From Gracilimonas mengyeensis (GTDB lineage Bacteria > Bacteroidota > Rhodothermia > Balneolales > Balneolaceae), in contig NZ_FXTP01000019.1 of the NCBI RefSeq assembly GCF_900182705.1, positions 17,516 to 81,515 on the forward strand: DNA of 64,000 nt, written 5' to 3'. The first letter of the stretch is position 1. Every line of letters starts with the position of its first letter. The notes beneath the pieces are model-generated. The model worked only from the letters and a program-made list of their open reading frames with translations. It made no database searches and was not told the origin of the DNA. Made by a program: the position numbers and the translations under genes. Of the stretch, positions 8,068 through 16,826 are shown in pieces.

Positions 8068-9699
8068 TTATTTACCGGCTTCAACTTCTTCCATTTTATT
8101 GAAATAGGTTTTACTTGCCACCGCAACCGATCCGGATAAGGCAAATAGGGCGATAATATTGGGGAAGGTCATCAACCCAAGTGCGATATCGCCAATGGCC
8201 CATACCGTAGCCAGCGGGAAAATAGCCCCCAGAAAGTGCATGCCCAGGTACACCAGTTTGTAGTAGATAATGGAACCGTCACCGGCCAGGTACTGTATGG
8301 CCCGGTCCCCATAATAGCTCCAGCTAATGGCCGTGGATATCCCAAACAGGAGCACACAGAAAGTTACAATATATTCTCCAAAGGGGAAGATAGGAGAGAG
8401 TCCTTTCTCGAAAGCTATAGAAGTAAGTGATGCCCCGTTTTCTATGATACTGGTGTAGACCGTTGCCACCACATTTCCATCGGCATCGGTAAAGGTGCCG
8501 GTCATGATATTCAGCGTACCGGTAAAGGTTTCGCTTTCATCCTGGTTCAGATAAAAAACACCGGTTTCGTAATCATTACGGAGTACGGTTCCATTTACGG
8601 GTAATCCGTCTTCAATAATAAGGGTATTGCTGTCGTCTACAATTTCTACCGTGTTGTCACGATTGGTAGGGTCGTATACCATCTCGTGACGTTCTTGCCA
8701 TACGCCGGTGGCTACAATTACCAGCCCGGTCATCGTACAAACCACGATGGTATCAATAAAAGGTTCAAGCAGCGCAACAACCCCTTCGCGTACGGGTTCT
8801 TCTGTTTTAGCTGCACCGTGAGCGATGGGAGCCGAACCCTGTCCGGCTTCATTCGAAAATAATCCGCGTTTAATGCCCCAAACCAGTGTGGTTAAGAAAA
8901 CTCCGGAACCTACACCAAATAAGCCGGCTTCAGGTGTAAATGCAGATACAAAAATAGTTTTAAAAGCAGGGATAACATCACCGGCATTAATAAAAAGAAT
9001 CACCAGTGCGCCAAGTACATAAATGATAGCCATCAGGGGCATAAGTCGGGCGGTAACTTGTCCAATACGTTTGATACCTCCCACAATCACCACGCCCACA
9101 AAAGCAGCAGTAAAAAGGCCGGAAGCCCAGCTTGGAATTTGAAAAGTGCTGTACATGGTATCAGCAACGGTGTTGGCTTGCACGGCATTACCGGTTAGGA
9201 AAGAACAGATCACGGCCATAGCTGCAAAAAATACGGCCAGCCATTTCCAGTTAGGGCCAAGGCCTCGCTCAATGTAATACATGGGGCCACCGGACACCGA
9301 GCCATCCTGATTTTTTATGCGATACTTAACTGCCAGGGTACATTCGGTGTATTTAATAGCCATACCAAAAAAGGCGGTTACCCACATCCAGAAAAGAGCA
9401 CCGGGTCCACCAAAGTGGATGGCGATAGCCACCCCGGCAATATTACCGATACCTACAGTAGCTGATAAAGCTGTGGTAAGAGCCTGGAAGTGATTTACAT
9501 CCCCGGTATCATCAGGATTATCATACACGCCCATTACGGATTTTACCCCGTGAGAAAACCTGCGTAATTGCACAAAACCAAGTCGTAAGGTGATAAAAAT
9601 CCCAAATCCGAGCAGTACCGCTACCATTATGGGGAACTGTTCGGGAAATGACCAGACCAGGTTGTTCATCCAGTCCACAGCTTGTTCAAATAATTCCAT
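8068..9699 (-). CDS. Sodium:alanine/glycine symporter (AGCS family)
   Basis: 543 residues with about ten membrane helices. AGCS signatures are present: TALSATVGIGNIAGVA, GGPGALFWMWVTAFFGMA, GGPMYYIERGLG, FSNEAGQGSAPIAHGAAKT and ISTAISWSYYGDRA. The family moves alanine or glycine into the cell with Na+. It is longer than usual members (~450-490) because of a hydrophilic insert at about residues 325-410 (from GVWQERHEMVYD to TSIIENGASL), rich in Asp, Thr and Asn and with beta-strand character, sitting in one loop between helices. Gene order suggests co-transcription with upp. Confidence 0.93.
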   Translation of the reverse strand: MELFEQAVDWMNNLVWSFPEQFPIMVAVLLGFGIFITLRLGFVQLRRFSHGVKSVMGVYDNPDDTGDVNHFQALTTALSATVGIGNIAGVAIAIHFGGPGALFWMWVTAFFGMAIKYTECTLAVKYRIKNQDGSVSGGPMYYIERGLGPNWKWLAVFFAAMAVICSFLTGNAVQANTVADTMYSTFQIPSWASGLFTAAFVGVVIVGGIKRIGQVTARLMPLMAIIYVLGALVILFINAGDVIPAFKTIFVSAFTPEAGLFGVGSGVFLTTLVWGIKRGLFSNEAGQGSAPIAHGAAKTEEPVREGVVALLEPFIDTIVVCTMTGLVIVATGVWQERHEMVYDPTNRDNTVEIVDDSNTLIIEDGLPVNGTVLRNDYETGVFYLNQDESETFTGTLNIMTGTFTDADGNVVATVYTSIIENGASLTSIAFEKGLSPIFPFGEYIVTFCVLLFGISTAISWSYYGDRAIQYLAGDGSIIYYKLVYLGMHFLGAIFPLATVWAIGDIALGLMTFPNIIALFALSGSVAVASKTYFNKMEEVEAGK

Positions 9700-9868
9700 G
9701 TATGCGTTTTTTTAAGGTTTGATAAATTTTAAACGGGCAAGCAGAAAGTAAAAAACATTTGGGAATATTGAAGAAAACATTCTTTCAAAGTTGTAAACGG
9801 CAGTATTTGTCTAAATAAATAAAGTGTTAGTGGTGATGAATTAAATATAATTCCCTCTTCTTTGATTT

Positions 9869-10984
9869 TTAGATCTCTTGAATACCCAGGAGTTGGAGCT
9901 CTGCAAACTGGTCCAGTACCTCTTTTCGGATTTTGAGTTGAGGATACTCATAGCGGTAGGGCATCTCATTTCTAAGATTCTGGAATAGCACTTTTTTATC
10001 CGGACGGTCAGAGAGGTCTCTGAGTGCTGCATCGTATTCTTTCATGGGATGAAAGCGAGCCAACAGTTTCTTAAGGTCGTAGTTTAAATAGTCTTCCAGG
10101 TCAATAATTTGGTTGTCATTATTTTCCTGACTTTTGGATGGCTCGAGATTAAAGTACTCAGCCAGGCGGTCACAAACCATCTTAGTGGCGTTAATTTTAG
10201 ATTGCTCAGAATATCCGGCAATGTGAGGGGTGGCCAGGAATGCATGTTTGGCTATTTCGGTATTGAAATCAGGTTCCTCTTCCCACACATCCAGTATATA
10301 GCCTTGTACACGTTCTTCCACGTAAGCTTTCATCAGCTCCAACTCATCAATTACGCCTCCACGGGCTGCATTGATAATCAACTGATATTGCCGTCCCGCT
10401 AATTTTTCTTCATTCAGCCAATGATAGGTCGCAAATTCTCCTTTCCGATTCAGAGGTACATGGAAGGTGAGGATCTCGCAGGCAAGTACTTCGTCAATTG
10501 TTGCCGAGGTAAAACCAGGGTCTCTACGTTCTCGGGGAGGATCGTAGGCAACGCAATCTATACCAAATTTTTCCAGAAGCGAAACTACCGCAGAACCTGC
10601 CTTACCTACTCCAATTACTCCCACTTTGCCGGGAATTTCTTTAAGCTGCTGTTCTTCTCTCCAAAACAACAAAGCCGTGATTACATACTCAGCTACGGCG
10701 CGGGCATTGCACCCATTGGCATCCGAAAAACGGATACCATTTTGTTGCAGATATTCTTCATCAATGTGGTCGGTGCCTGAGGAGCCGGTTCCTATAAACC
10801 TGAGTTGTTGCGGAGGCTGAGGCAAAGTATTAGCATTGATCTGGGTGACCGTGCGAACCAGCAGGGCGTCCGTATCATTTAAATCCGGGATTCCATTTGA
10901 AGGATCGTATAAGTTGAGTTTGGTTTCGGGAGGTACAAGTTCTTTAATTTTGTACAGATTCTGATCGGCTGAAATGTGTATCAA
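9869..10984 (-). CDS. pdxB: 4-phosphoerythronate dehydrogenase PdxB
   Basis: 371 residues of the D-isomer 2-hydroxyacid dehydrogenase superfamily. PdxB features are the start IHISADQNLYKIKELV, IGTGSSGTDHIDEEYLQQNGI, the NAD loop GKVGVIGVGKAGSAV, the substrate Arg in INAARGGVIDE, the acid/base pair around DVWEEEP and TPHIAGYS, and the extra C-terminal dimerisation region that ordinary SerA lacks. It oxidises 4-phospho-D-erythronate in pyridoxal 5'-phosphate synthesis by the DXP-dependent route. It is divergent from the nucleoside phosphorylase gene, with 51 bases between starts. Confidence 0.9.
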   Translation of the reverse strand: MIHISADQNLYKIKELVPPETKLNLYDPSNGIPDLNDTDALLVRTVTQINANTLPQPPQQLRFIGTGSSGTDHIDEEYLQQNGIRFSDANGCNARAVAEYVITALLFWREEQQLKEIPGKVGVIGVGKAGSAVVSLLEKFGIDCVAYDPPRERRDPGFTSATIDEVLACEILTFHVPLNRKGEFATYHWLNEEKLAGRQYQLIINAARGGVIDELELMKAYVEERVQGYILDVWEEEPDFNTEIAKHAFLATPHIAGYSEQSKINATKMVCDRLAEYFNLEPSKSQENNDNQIIDLEDYLNYDLKKLLARFHPMKEYDAALRDLSDRPDKKVLFQNLRNEMPYRYEYPQLKIRKEVLDQFAELQLLGIQEI

Positions 10985-11035
10985 AAAGTGTGAATTGAGT
11001 GAGAAATAATGCTGTTTTTAGGCTATACTTGCCCT

Positions 11036-12388
11036 ATGGATTCAAAATACAATATAGTATCGATTATACGCAAAAAACGAGATGGACAAACTCTGGAAAA
11101 AGAGGAAATTCAGCATCTCATAAACCAATACACTGCCGATGAAATCCCCGATTACCAGCTGAGTGCCTTTCTGATGGCAGCTTTTCTGAATGGCTTGAAT
11201 GATGAAGAGTCAGCGGCCCTGACGGAAGCCATGCTTAACTCAGGTACCATCGTGGATCTTTCTGAAATTACCGGCAAGAAAGTGGACAAGCATTCCACCG
11301 GTGGAGTGGGAGATAAGCTATCGCTTATTTTGGCGCCCATAGTTGCTTCTGCGGGGATTCCTGTGCCCATGATTTCCGGTAGGGGACTCGGACATACCGG
11401 CGGTACTTTGGACAAGCTGGAATCTATCCCGGGGTTTCAGGTGGACATGGATTTGGCCCGATACAAAGAAATTATTGGTAAACACGATTTGGTGCTGGCC
11501 GGACAAACCGCCGAAATAGCTCCCGCTGACAAGAGATTGTATGCCCTTCGGGATGTAACGGCCACAGTGGAGTCCATCCCACTGATCGCAGGAAGTATCA
11601 TGAGTAAAAAGCTGGCTGAAGGAATTGATGCATTGGTTCTGGATGTGAAAGCTGGCTCCGGTGCTTTTATGAAAACCACCGAAGATGCCATCAAGCTGGG
11701 AGAGGCTCTGGTAGGGATTGGTACACAATTTGAGAAGGAAACCATTGCCTATGTGACCAATATGAACCAGCCGTTGGGTTACAAGATCGGAAACTGGCTG
11801 GAAGTGGAAGAATGTATAGACGCCATGCACGGTAACGGTCCGGACGATATCATGGAAATTACCCACTTGCTTTCCGGGACGATGATTTACCTGGGTGGCA
11901 AAGCTGATACGGTTAAGGAAGGGATTGAGATTAGCAAGCGCCAGATTGAAAATGGCGAAGCTTTCCAGAAATGGCTGGATATTGTAGAAGAGCAAGGCGG
12001 TGATACCGAAGTGATCAAATCACCGGAAAAATATCCCAAAGCAGAGTACGAGTTTGAAATCAAATCAAATGACGAAGGCTACCTGACAGCGATGGATTCC
12101 TTTGAAATTGGAATGGCTTCGGTAGAGCTTGGGGCAGGCCGAAGAAAGAAGGAGGATGAGGTAGATCCACAAGCCGGAATCATCCTGCACAAGAAAATTG
12201 GAGATAAAATTGACAACGGTGAAACAATTATGACTGGTTATACGAACAAGCCCCAAACAATAGAAGCTGCAAGCGCTAAGTTATATGCTGCAGTAACTAT
12301 TGCGGGTACTAAACCCGAACCGGTGCATTTGGTGAGTCATATCATTGACCAAAAAGGCAGCAGGAGCTTTGATCTTGATTCTGCTTGA
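11036..12388 (+). CDS. Pyrimidine-nucleoside (thymidine) phosphorylase
   Basis: About 450 residues. The helical N-terminal domain carries the catalytic signature DKHSTGGVGDKLSLILAPIVA and SGRGLGHTGGTLDKLESIPGF; a Lys-rich phosphate-site segment SIMSKKLAEGIDALVLDVK follows; the C-terminal beta domain ends in DQKGSRSFDLDSA. It splits thymidine, deoxyuridine or uridine with phosphate. I use the ATG at 11036 (MDSKYNIVSIIRKKRDG), since family members start there; an ATG 27 bases upstream would add nine residues of unlikely sequence. Substrate range (DeoA versus Pdp) cannot be separated from sequence alone. Confidence 0.93.
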   Translation: MDSKYNIVSIIRKKRDGQTLEKEEIQHLINQYTADEIPDYQLSAFLMAAFLNGLNDEESAALTEAMLNSGTIVDLSEITGKKVDKHSTGGVGDKLSLILAPIVASAGIPVPMISGRGLGHTGGTLDKLESIPGFQVDMDLARYKEIIGKHDLVLAGQTAEIAPADKRLYALRDVTATVESIPLIAGSIMSKKLAEGIDALVLDVKAGSGAFMKTTEDAIKLGEALVGIGTQFEKETIAYVTNMNQPLGYKIGNWLEVEECIDAMHGNGPDDIMEITHLLSGTMIYLGGKADTVKEGIEISKRQIENGEAFQKWLDIVEEQGGDTEVIKSPEKYPKAEYEFEIKSNDEGYLTAMDSFEIGMASVELGAGRRKKEDEVDPQAGIILHKKIGDKIDNGETIMTGYTNKPQTIEAASAKLYAAVTIAGTKPEPVHLVSHIIDQKGSRSFDLDSA

Positions 12389-12455
12389 AATACACTAAGA
12401 ATCGGTTAATTTAGTTTGTAGTATCAACAGGGCATTTAAAAAAAAGGAACCTATT

Positions 12456-13208
12456 ATGTTTAAACGATTTATACGTGCTATAAAGTCTATGTTCGGCGGT
12501 TTGGTAAGCTCAATGGAGGATCCAAAGTTGATCCTGGAGCAGAATATCCGGGACATGAATGACCAAATTCCCCAGATGAACGAAAACATAGCTACGGTGA
12601 AAGCCAACAAGCTGATGCTTGAAAAAGAGCTGAAGCGAAATGAAAAAGCTATTCAGGATCTGACGGCAAAAGTGAAGTCAGCCATCCAGGCTAACCGTGA
12701 CGATATCGCCGAAGGCTATGCACTCCAGCTGGAGAAAGCCAAAGAGAATTTCGAGCACACCAAGGAGCAACTTGCTTTTGCTGACAGAGCCTACGAAAAG
12801 GCTATCAAGGTGAAGAAAGTGTTCATGAAAGAGAAAGACCGCAAGATTCAGGAAGCCAAAGAAGCCTTACGTGCCAGTGAGCGTTCTGAATGGCAGGCCA
12901 AAATTGCGGATACGCTGGAACAGTTTGAAGTGGGCGGTGTAGATCAGACTCATGATGAGATGATTACCCGGTTAAATGAACGCTCGGCTAAAAACGAAGC
13001 CCGTATGGAAATTGCACTAGACAGCATCGATACAGAGACCATGGAAATTGAAGCTAATGCTGAAAAAATCCGTGCAAAATCGTTGGTTGAGCAGTTTAAA
13101 ATGGAGATGGGAGAGAACAGCGGCTCTATCAATATAGATGAAGAAGCACCCGCCAAAGAAAAAGACTCCTCCAAAACCATTGGAAATAAAGAAAAAAGCA
13201 GTTCATAG
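12456..13208 (+). CDS. pspA: PspA/IM30 family membrane-stress protein
   Basis: 250 residues, predicted to be almost entirely coiled coil. The start MFKRFIRAIKSMFGGLVSSMEDPKLILEQNIRDMNDQIP matches the amphipathic first helix and conserved EDP motif of PspA/IM30, which bind stressed inner membrane as ESCRT-III-like rods. The C-terminus adds an acidic and Ser-rich tail ending in SKTIGNKEKSSS. It is the first gene of an operon with a shorter relative (9-base gap), a membrane coiled-coil protein and an enoyl-CoA hydratase. No PspF-type activator or PspB/C is in the window. Confidence 0.9.
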   Translation: MFKRFIRAIKSMFGGLVSSMEDPKLILEQNIRDMNDQIPQMNENIATVKANKLMLEKELKRNEKAIQDLTAKVKSAIQANRDDIAEGYALQLEKAKENFEHTKEQLAFADRAYEKAIKVKKVFMKEKDRKIQEAKEALRASERSEWQAKIADTLEQFEVGGVDQTHDEMITRLNERSAKNEARMEIALDSIDTETMEIEANAEKIRAKSLVEQFKMEMGENSGSINIDEEAPAKEKDSSKTIGNKEKSSS

Positions 13209-13217
13209 GAGCACACC

Positions 13218-13682
13218 ATGAGCAGCAAAAGTGAAAAAGAACGCGAACGCCTCAAAGAGGAATACAAAGATCACTACCGGCGCATAAAAGAAGCCAAGGA
13301 AAAGCTTCGCCGAGCCGAGCAGAAAGGCAAGATTTCGCAGGCCGTGCAAAATATGAATGCGGATAACTTGCTTGAGTCAGTCGATGAATTCCTTGGTAAG
13401 GTCCGGGAAAAGGTTACACATGTAGAGGCACGCCTCGATGTTGCAATGGATAACCTTGAAGATGAAGATACCGCTGCCGGCCAAAAAGTTAAGCAAGAGG
13501 AGCTCGATGAAGAACTGAAAAAGCAACGGGCGAAGCAAACTCTGAAGCAGGTTAAGGCTGAAATGGGCATGCTCTACAGCGAGATTGAAAAGCATGCTGA
13601 AGAAATCCATACCGAGAAAACCATAGGCAGTAAAAAGCCCGGTTCTGATAAACAAGACCCTTCAACAGAAGAAAATTCATGA
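13218..13682 (+). CDS. Small coiled-coil protein resembling the PspA C-terminal half
   Basis: 154 residues, highly charged and nearly all helical. VEARLDVAMDNLEDED and RAKQTLKQVKAEMG resemble EARMEIALDSIDTET and RAKSLVEQFKMEMG in the PspA encoded just upstream, and both proteins end in a tail containing KTIG followed by N/S and K. It therefore looks like a partial paralogue without the membrane-binding first helix. It might co-assemble with or cap PspA; that is inference. The stop overlaps the next start (ATGA). Confidence 0.7.
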   Translation: MSSKSEKERERLKEEYKDHYRRIKEAKEKLRRAEQKGKISQAVQNMNADNLLESVDEFLGKVREKVTHVEARLDVAMDNLEDEDTAAGQKVKQEELDEELKKQRAKQTLKQVKAEMGMLYSEIEKHAEEIHTEKTIGSKKPGSDKQDPSTEENS

Positions 13683-14563
13683 ACGAAGAACTCAACATCA
13701 ATTACACGCGCGAAGCCTTCATGAATCCCATTAACCTGGGAGTACTGTTGGTAGCTACACTGACAGCCTTTTTCATGACCGGCATGGGTGATGTATCCAG
13801 CTTGCTGCTTACCACCGTTTTTGGCGTTGAGTTAATGTACCTGGGGATCGTACCCAAACTTCCCCGTTTCCGGAAAAAACTGGAGCTGAAGAAAATTAAA
13901 GAGCGTCATGCGGCTAATAATGAGAAGGAACTTTTCCAGTCGTTGGATAATAAATCCCAGAAACGATTCTTGGTTTTAAAACACCTTGCCAAGCTGGTGC
14001 AGGAAAATTTTGAAAAATTACCTTACAGTTCGCAGGGTTTGCTGGATAACATTGGGAAGAAAATTGATGAGCTGCTCAGCAATTATTTGACGTTACTGGA
14101 CTTAATCAAGCGCTACGAAGTCTACCTCAATACTTCGCTGGAAAGTAACCTGAAAGAAGAGGTGAAGCGGCAGATTGAGGAAATTAGAACACTGGAATCT
14201 GAAAAACTGAAGCGCACAAAAGCCCGGCGCGTTGCTATCATGCAGAAGCGATTAAAGAAATTCAGCGTAGCCAAAGAAAAATATTTGGTGTGTGAAACGC
14301 ACCTGGAAACTATTGAAGATGCCGTACGCTACATTTACGAGCAATCTATGACCATGAGCAACCCCGAAGAAATAGGGTTCCAGCTGGATAACTTGCTAAA
14401 TGAAGTGGAAGAAACTTCGCAATTGATTGACGACTTAGATCAGGATATTTTACCGGAGTACACCGCCGAGTGGGAAACCGAACTGGATTTTGATTCCATA
14501 TTGGATGATCTCTCGGACGATGTAAAATCGGAAATCAAACCTGCCAATAAAGTCAAAGAATAA
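13679..14563 (+). CDS. Membrane-anchored coiled-coil protein of unknown function
   Basis: 294 residues. Two adjacent hydrophobic segments near the N-terminus (INLGVLLVATLTAFFMTGMG and SSLLLTTVFGVELMYLGIVP) suggest a membrane hairpin, followed by ~220 residues of charged helix with a likely coiled coil around residues 95-230. I do not recognise a named family. It starts inside the stop of the PspA-like gene (ATGA) and its own stop directly abuts the next ATG, so it is translated with the PspA group and probably works at the inner membrane with it. Confidence 0.75.
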   Translation: MNEELNINYTREAFMNPINLGVLLVATLTAFFMTGMGDVSSLLLTTVFGVELMYLGIVPKLPRFRKKLELKKIKERHAANNEKELFQSLDNKSQKRFLVLKHLAKLVQENFEKLPYSSQGLLDNIGKKIDELLSNYLTLLDLIKRYEVYLNTSLESNLKEEVKRQIEEIRTLESEKLKRTKARRVAIMQKRLKKFSVAKEKYLVCETHLETIEDAVRYIYEQSMTMSNPEEIGFQLDNLLNEVEETSQLIDDLDQDILPEYTAEWETELDFDSILDDLSDDVKSEIKPANKVKE

Positions 14564-15346
14564 ATGATTAAGCAAGATTTCGAAACGCTGCTACTCGCAA
14601 TCGACGATGACGGCATTTGTACGCTTACCATTAACCGTCCTGAAAAACTAAATGCACTCAATAATTTGGTTTTAGAGGAGCTGGACGAAGCCTTTGATGC
14701 CATTAACGAAGAATATAAAATCAGGGCGGTGGTGATTACCGGGGCTGGCGAAAAAGCTTTTGTTGCCGGAGCTGATATCAAGGAGTTAAGCACACTCGAT
14801 CCTGCTTCAGGAGAAAAAGTATCTAAAAAAGGGCAGGATATCTTTCAGAAAATAGAAGATATGACCATACCGGTGATTGCGGCCGTGAACGGCTATGCTT
14901 TAGGTGGAGGTTGTGAACTCGCACTTGGGTGTCATTTACGCATTGCTTCAACAAATGCTGCTATGGGACTTCCAGAGGTATCGCTTGGGTTGATCCCGGG
15001 ATACGGAGGCACACAACGTCTTACCCAGGCTGTAGGGAAAGCCAAAGCCCTGGAATGCATCATGACCGGACGACAAATTAAAGCCGATGAAGCATTTGAA
15101 ATCGGTTTGGTAAACCAGGTTGTGGATGGTAATCCGGTGGAAGAAGCTAAGGCCATGCTTCAAAAAATATTAAAACAGGGTCCGGTAGCTATAAAAAATG
15201 CCATTCTCGCTGTAAATGAGGCAGGAACTGAAGACGGCTTTGAAACAGAAGCTAAATTATTTGGAGAATTGTGCGGTACCGCCGATTTTAAGGAAGGAAC
15301 GACGGCTTTCCTTGAAAAACGAAAGCCCAACTTTTCTGGTAAATAA
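14564..15346 (+). CDS. Enoyl-CoA hydratase/isomerase (crotonase family)
   Basis: 260 residues, standard crotonase length. Visible are the CoA-binding AGADIKEL, the oxyanion-hole segment GYALGGGCELALGCHLRIAS and the catalytic-region PEVSLGLIPGYGGTQRLT with both Glu residues (E in GGGCE.. and E in PEVSLG) at the positions used by short-chain enoyl-CoA hydratases. The C-terminus AFLEKRKPNFSGK is typical. It probably hydrates short-chain 2-enoyl-CoAs in fatty-acid or amino-acid breakdown. Its ATG directly follows the stop of the membrane coiled-coil gene, an unusual partner for a crotonase. Confidence 0.92.
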   Translation: MIKQDFETLLLAIDDDGICTLTINRPEKLNALNNLVLEELDEAFDAINEEYKIRAVVITGAGEKAFVAGADIKELSTLDPASGEKVSKKGQDIFQKIEDMTIPVIAAVNGYALGGGCELALGCHLRIASTNAAMGLPEVSLGLIPGYGGTQRLTQAVGKAKALECIMTGRQIKADEAFEIGLVNQVVDGNPVEEAKAMLQKILKQGPVAIKNAILAVNEAGTEDGFETEAKLFGELCGTADFKEGTTAFLEKRKPNFSGK

Positions 15347-15428
15347 GAACAAATTTATTCTGAATGAAAGACGAGCCTCCTTCGGGTAGTTTTACGTATC
15401 AAATTTGCAGCGCTAAAAAGAGAAAGCC

Positions 15429-16706
15429 ATGATAGAACTTTCTCTCATTGTGTTAACCATTGTACTTAGTGGGTTTTTCTCCGGTTCCGAGATCGCTTTT
15501 GTGACAGCTAACAAGCTGAAGCTGGAAGTGGCTTCCCGCAAGAATAATTTTCTTGCCAATTCTATAGAGTTCTTCACCCGCAAACCGGAAACTTTCCTAA
15601 CCACCACCTTGGTAGGCAACAACATCGTAAATGTGCTGTACGCCACCTTTATGGCCATTTTTCTGGTTGAGCCTATTCAACATTATGGTGAACTTTGGTT
15701 CGATGTGGTTCCTACCGAATTACAAGTATTGGTAGTTCAAACTATCATCGCCTCGGTAGTCATTATGATTTTCGGAGAGATTTTACCTAAAGCCATTTTC
15801 AGAGCGCTGGCAGACAGTATGATTTCGGTCATATCCATTCCGCTACGCATTGCTTATTACGTATTCCGGCCACTTATCGAAATTTCAAAAGGCTCTTCTA
15901 ATGTCCTAATACGGTGGTTTGTGAAAGATGCCGAAGTGGTGGAGAGTTATTACCGCCGGCAGGATGTCGAAATGATCTTCAAAGAACTGAGGGATAGCGG
16001 TGGTAGTGAGGATATCGACGAAGACGATTCCGAAATTCTGCACAACGTGCTGGAGCTTTCCAGCAAACGGGTAAAAGACTCGATGATTCCACGTATCGAG
16101 ATCCAGGCGGTGGAGAAAGATGCCCCCATTCCCGAAGTGCTGGATATGTTCGTTCAAACGGGCCACTCTAAACTCCCCGTATATCGTGATTCCATTGATG
16201 ATGTGATCGGGGTGGTGTTTGCTCACGACTTTTTCCACGAACCAAAATCTGTAAATGAGATTGTTCGCCCGGTTAAACTGGTCCCATCCAGTAAAAAATC
16301 TAAAGATCTGTTGACGGAGTTTCGTCAGTCTAACATGTCGGTGGCCATTGTACTGGATGAATACGGCGGTACGGCCGGTATGGTCACTATCGAAGACCTG
16401 CTGGAGGAAGTGGTGGGAGACATTCAGGACGAATACGATGTGGAAGATGAGATCATGAAAAAACTCTCGGAAAATACTTATGTGGTCAGCGGCAATGTGG
16501 AAATTGAAGAGCTCATGGAAAGATTTGAAGAAATTGAACTTCCACTGGAACCTTCTGAATATGATACCGTAGCAGGCTTCATAATCAATCATTTAGGGCG
16601 TATACCGAAAGTAAATGAAGAAGTGGTGATTGAGGGCAAAAAATTCATTATAAGTAAAGCCACTCCAAGCCGCATTGAAACGGTGAAGCTCATAATTATT
16701 GAATAA
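15429..16706 (+). CDS. CorC/HlyC family transporter (DUF21-CBS-CBS-CorC_HlyC)
   Basis: 425 residues. The N-terminal DUF21/CNNM membrane domain (~1-185) has GFFSGSEIAFVTANKLKLE, TTTLVGNNIVNVLYA and GEILPKAIFRA; then paired CBS domains (~205-325) with MIPRIEIQAVEKDAP and VAIVLDEYGGTAGMVTIEDLLEEVVGDIQDE; the final ~85 residues are the CorC_HlyC domain (YDTVAGFIINHLGRIPKVNE). Homologues take part in Mg2+ or Co2+ export or resistance; older annotation as haemolysin is not supported functionally. A single gene with no clear operon partner. Confidence 0.93.
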   Translation: MIELSLIVLTIVLSGFFSGSEIAFVTANKLKLEVASRKNNFLANSIEFFTRKPETFLTTTLVGNNIVNVLYATFMAIFLVEPIQHYGELWFDVVPTELQVLVVQTIIASVVIMIFGEILPKAIFRALADSMISVISIPLRIAYYVFRPLIEISKGSSNVLIRWFVKDAEVVESYYRRQDVEMIFKELRDSGGSEDIDEDDSEILHNVLELSSKRVKDSMIPRIEIQAVEKDAPIPEVLDMFVQTGHSKLPVYRDSIDDVIGVVFAHDFFHEPKSVNEIVRPVKLVPSSKKSKDLLTEFRQSNMSVAIVLDEYGGTAGMVTIEDLLEEVVGDIQDEYDVEDEIMKKLSENTYVVSGNVEIEELMERFEEIELPLEPSEYDTVAGFIINHLGRIPKVNEEVVIEGKKFIISKATPSRIETVKLIIIE

Positions 16707-16826
16707 GCATTCAGCTGTCAGACTTCAACTTACAGTTTTATTCCTATGAACTGAAAGCTGATAGCTAAAATATGACAGCTTAGTAATTATAGCAGAAGAT
16801 TTACATCCATATCAAAGTTAAAAACC

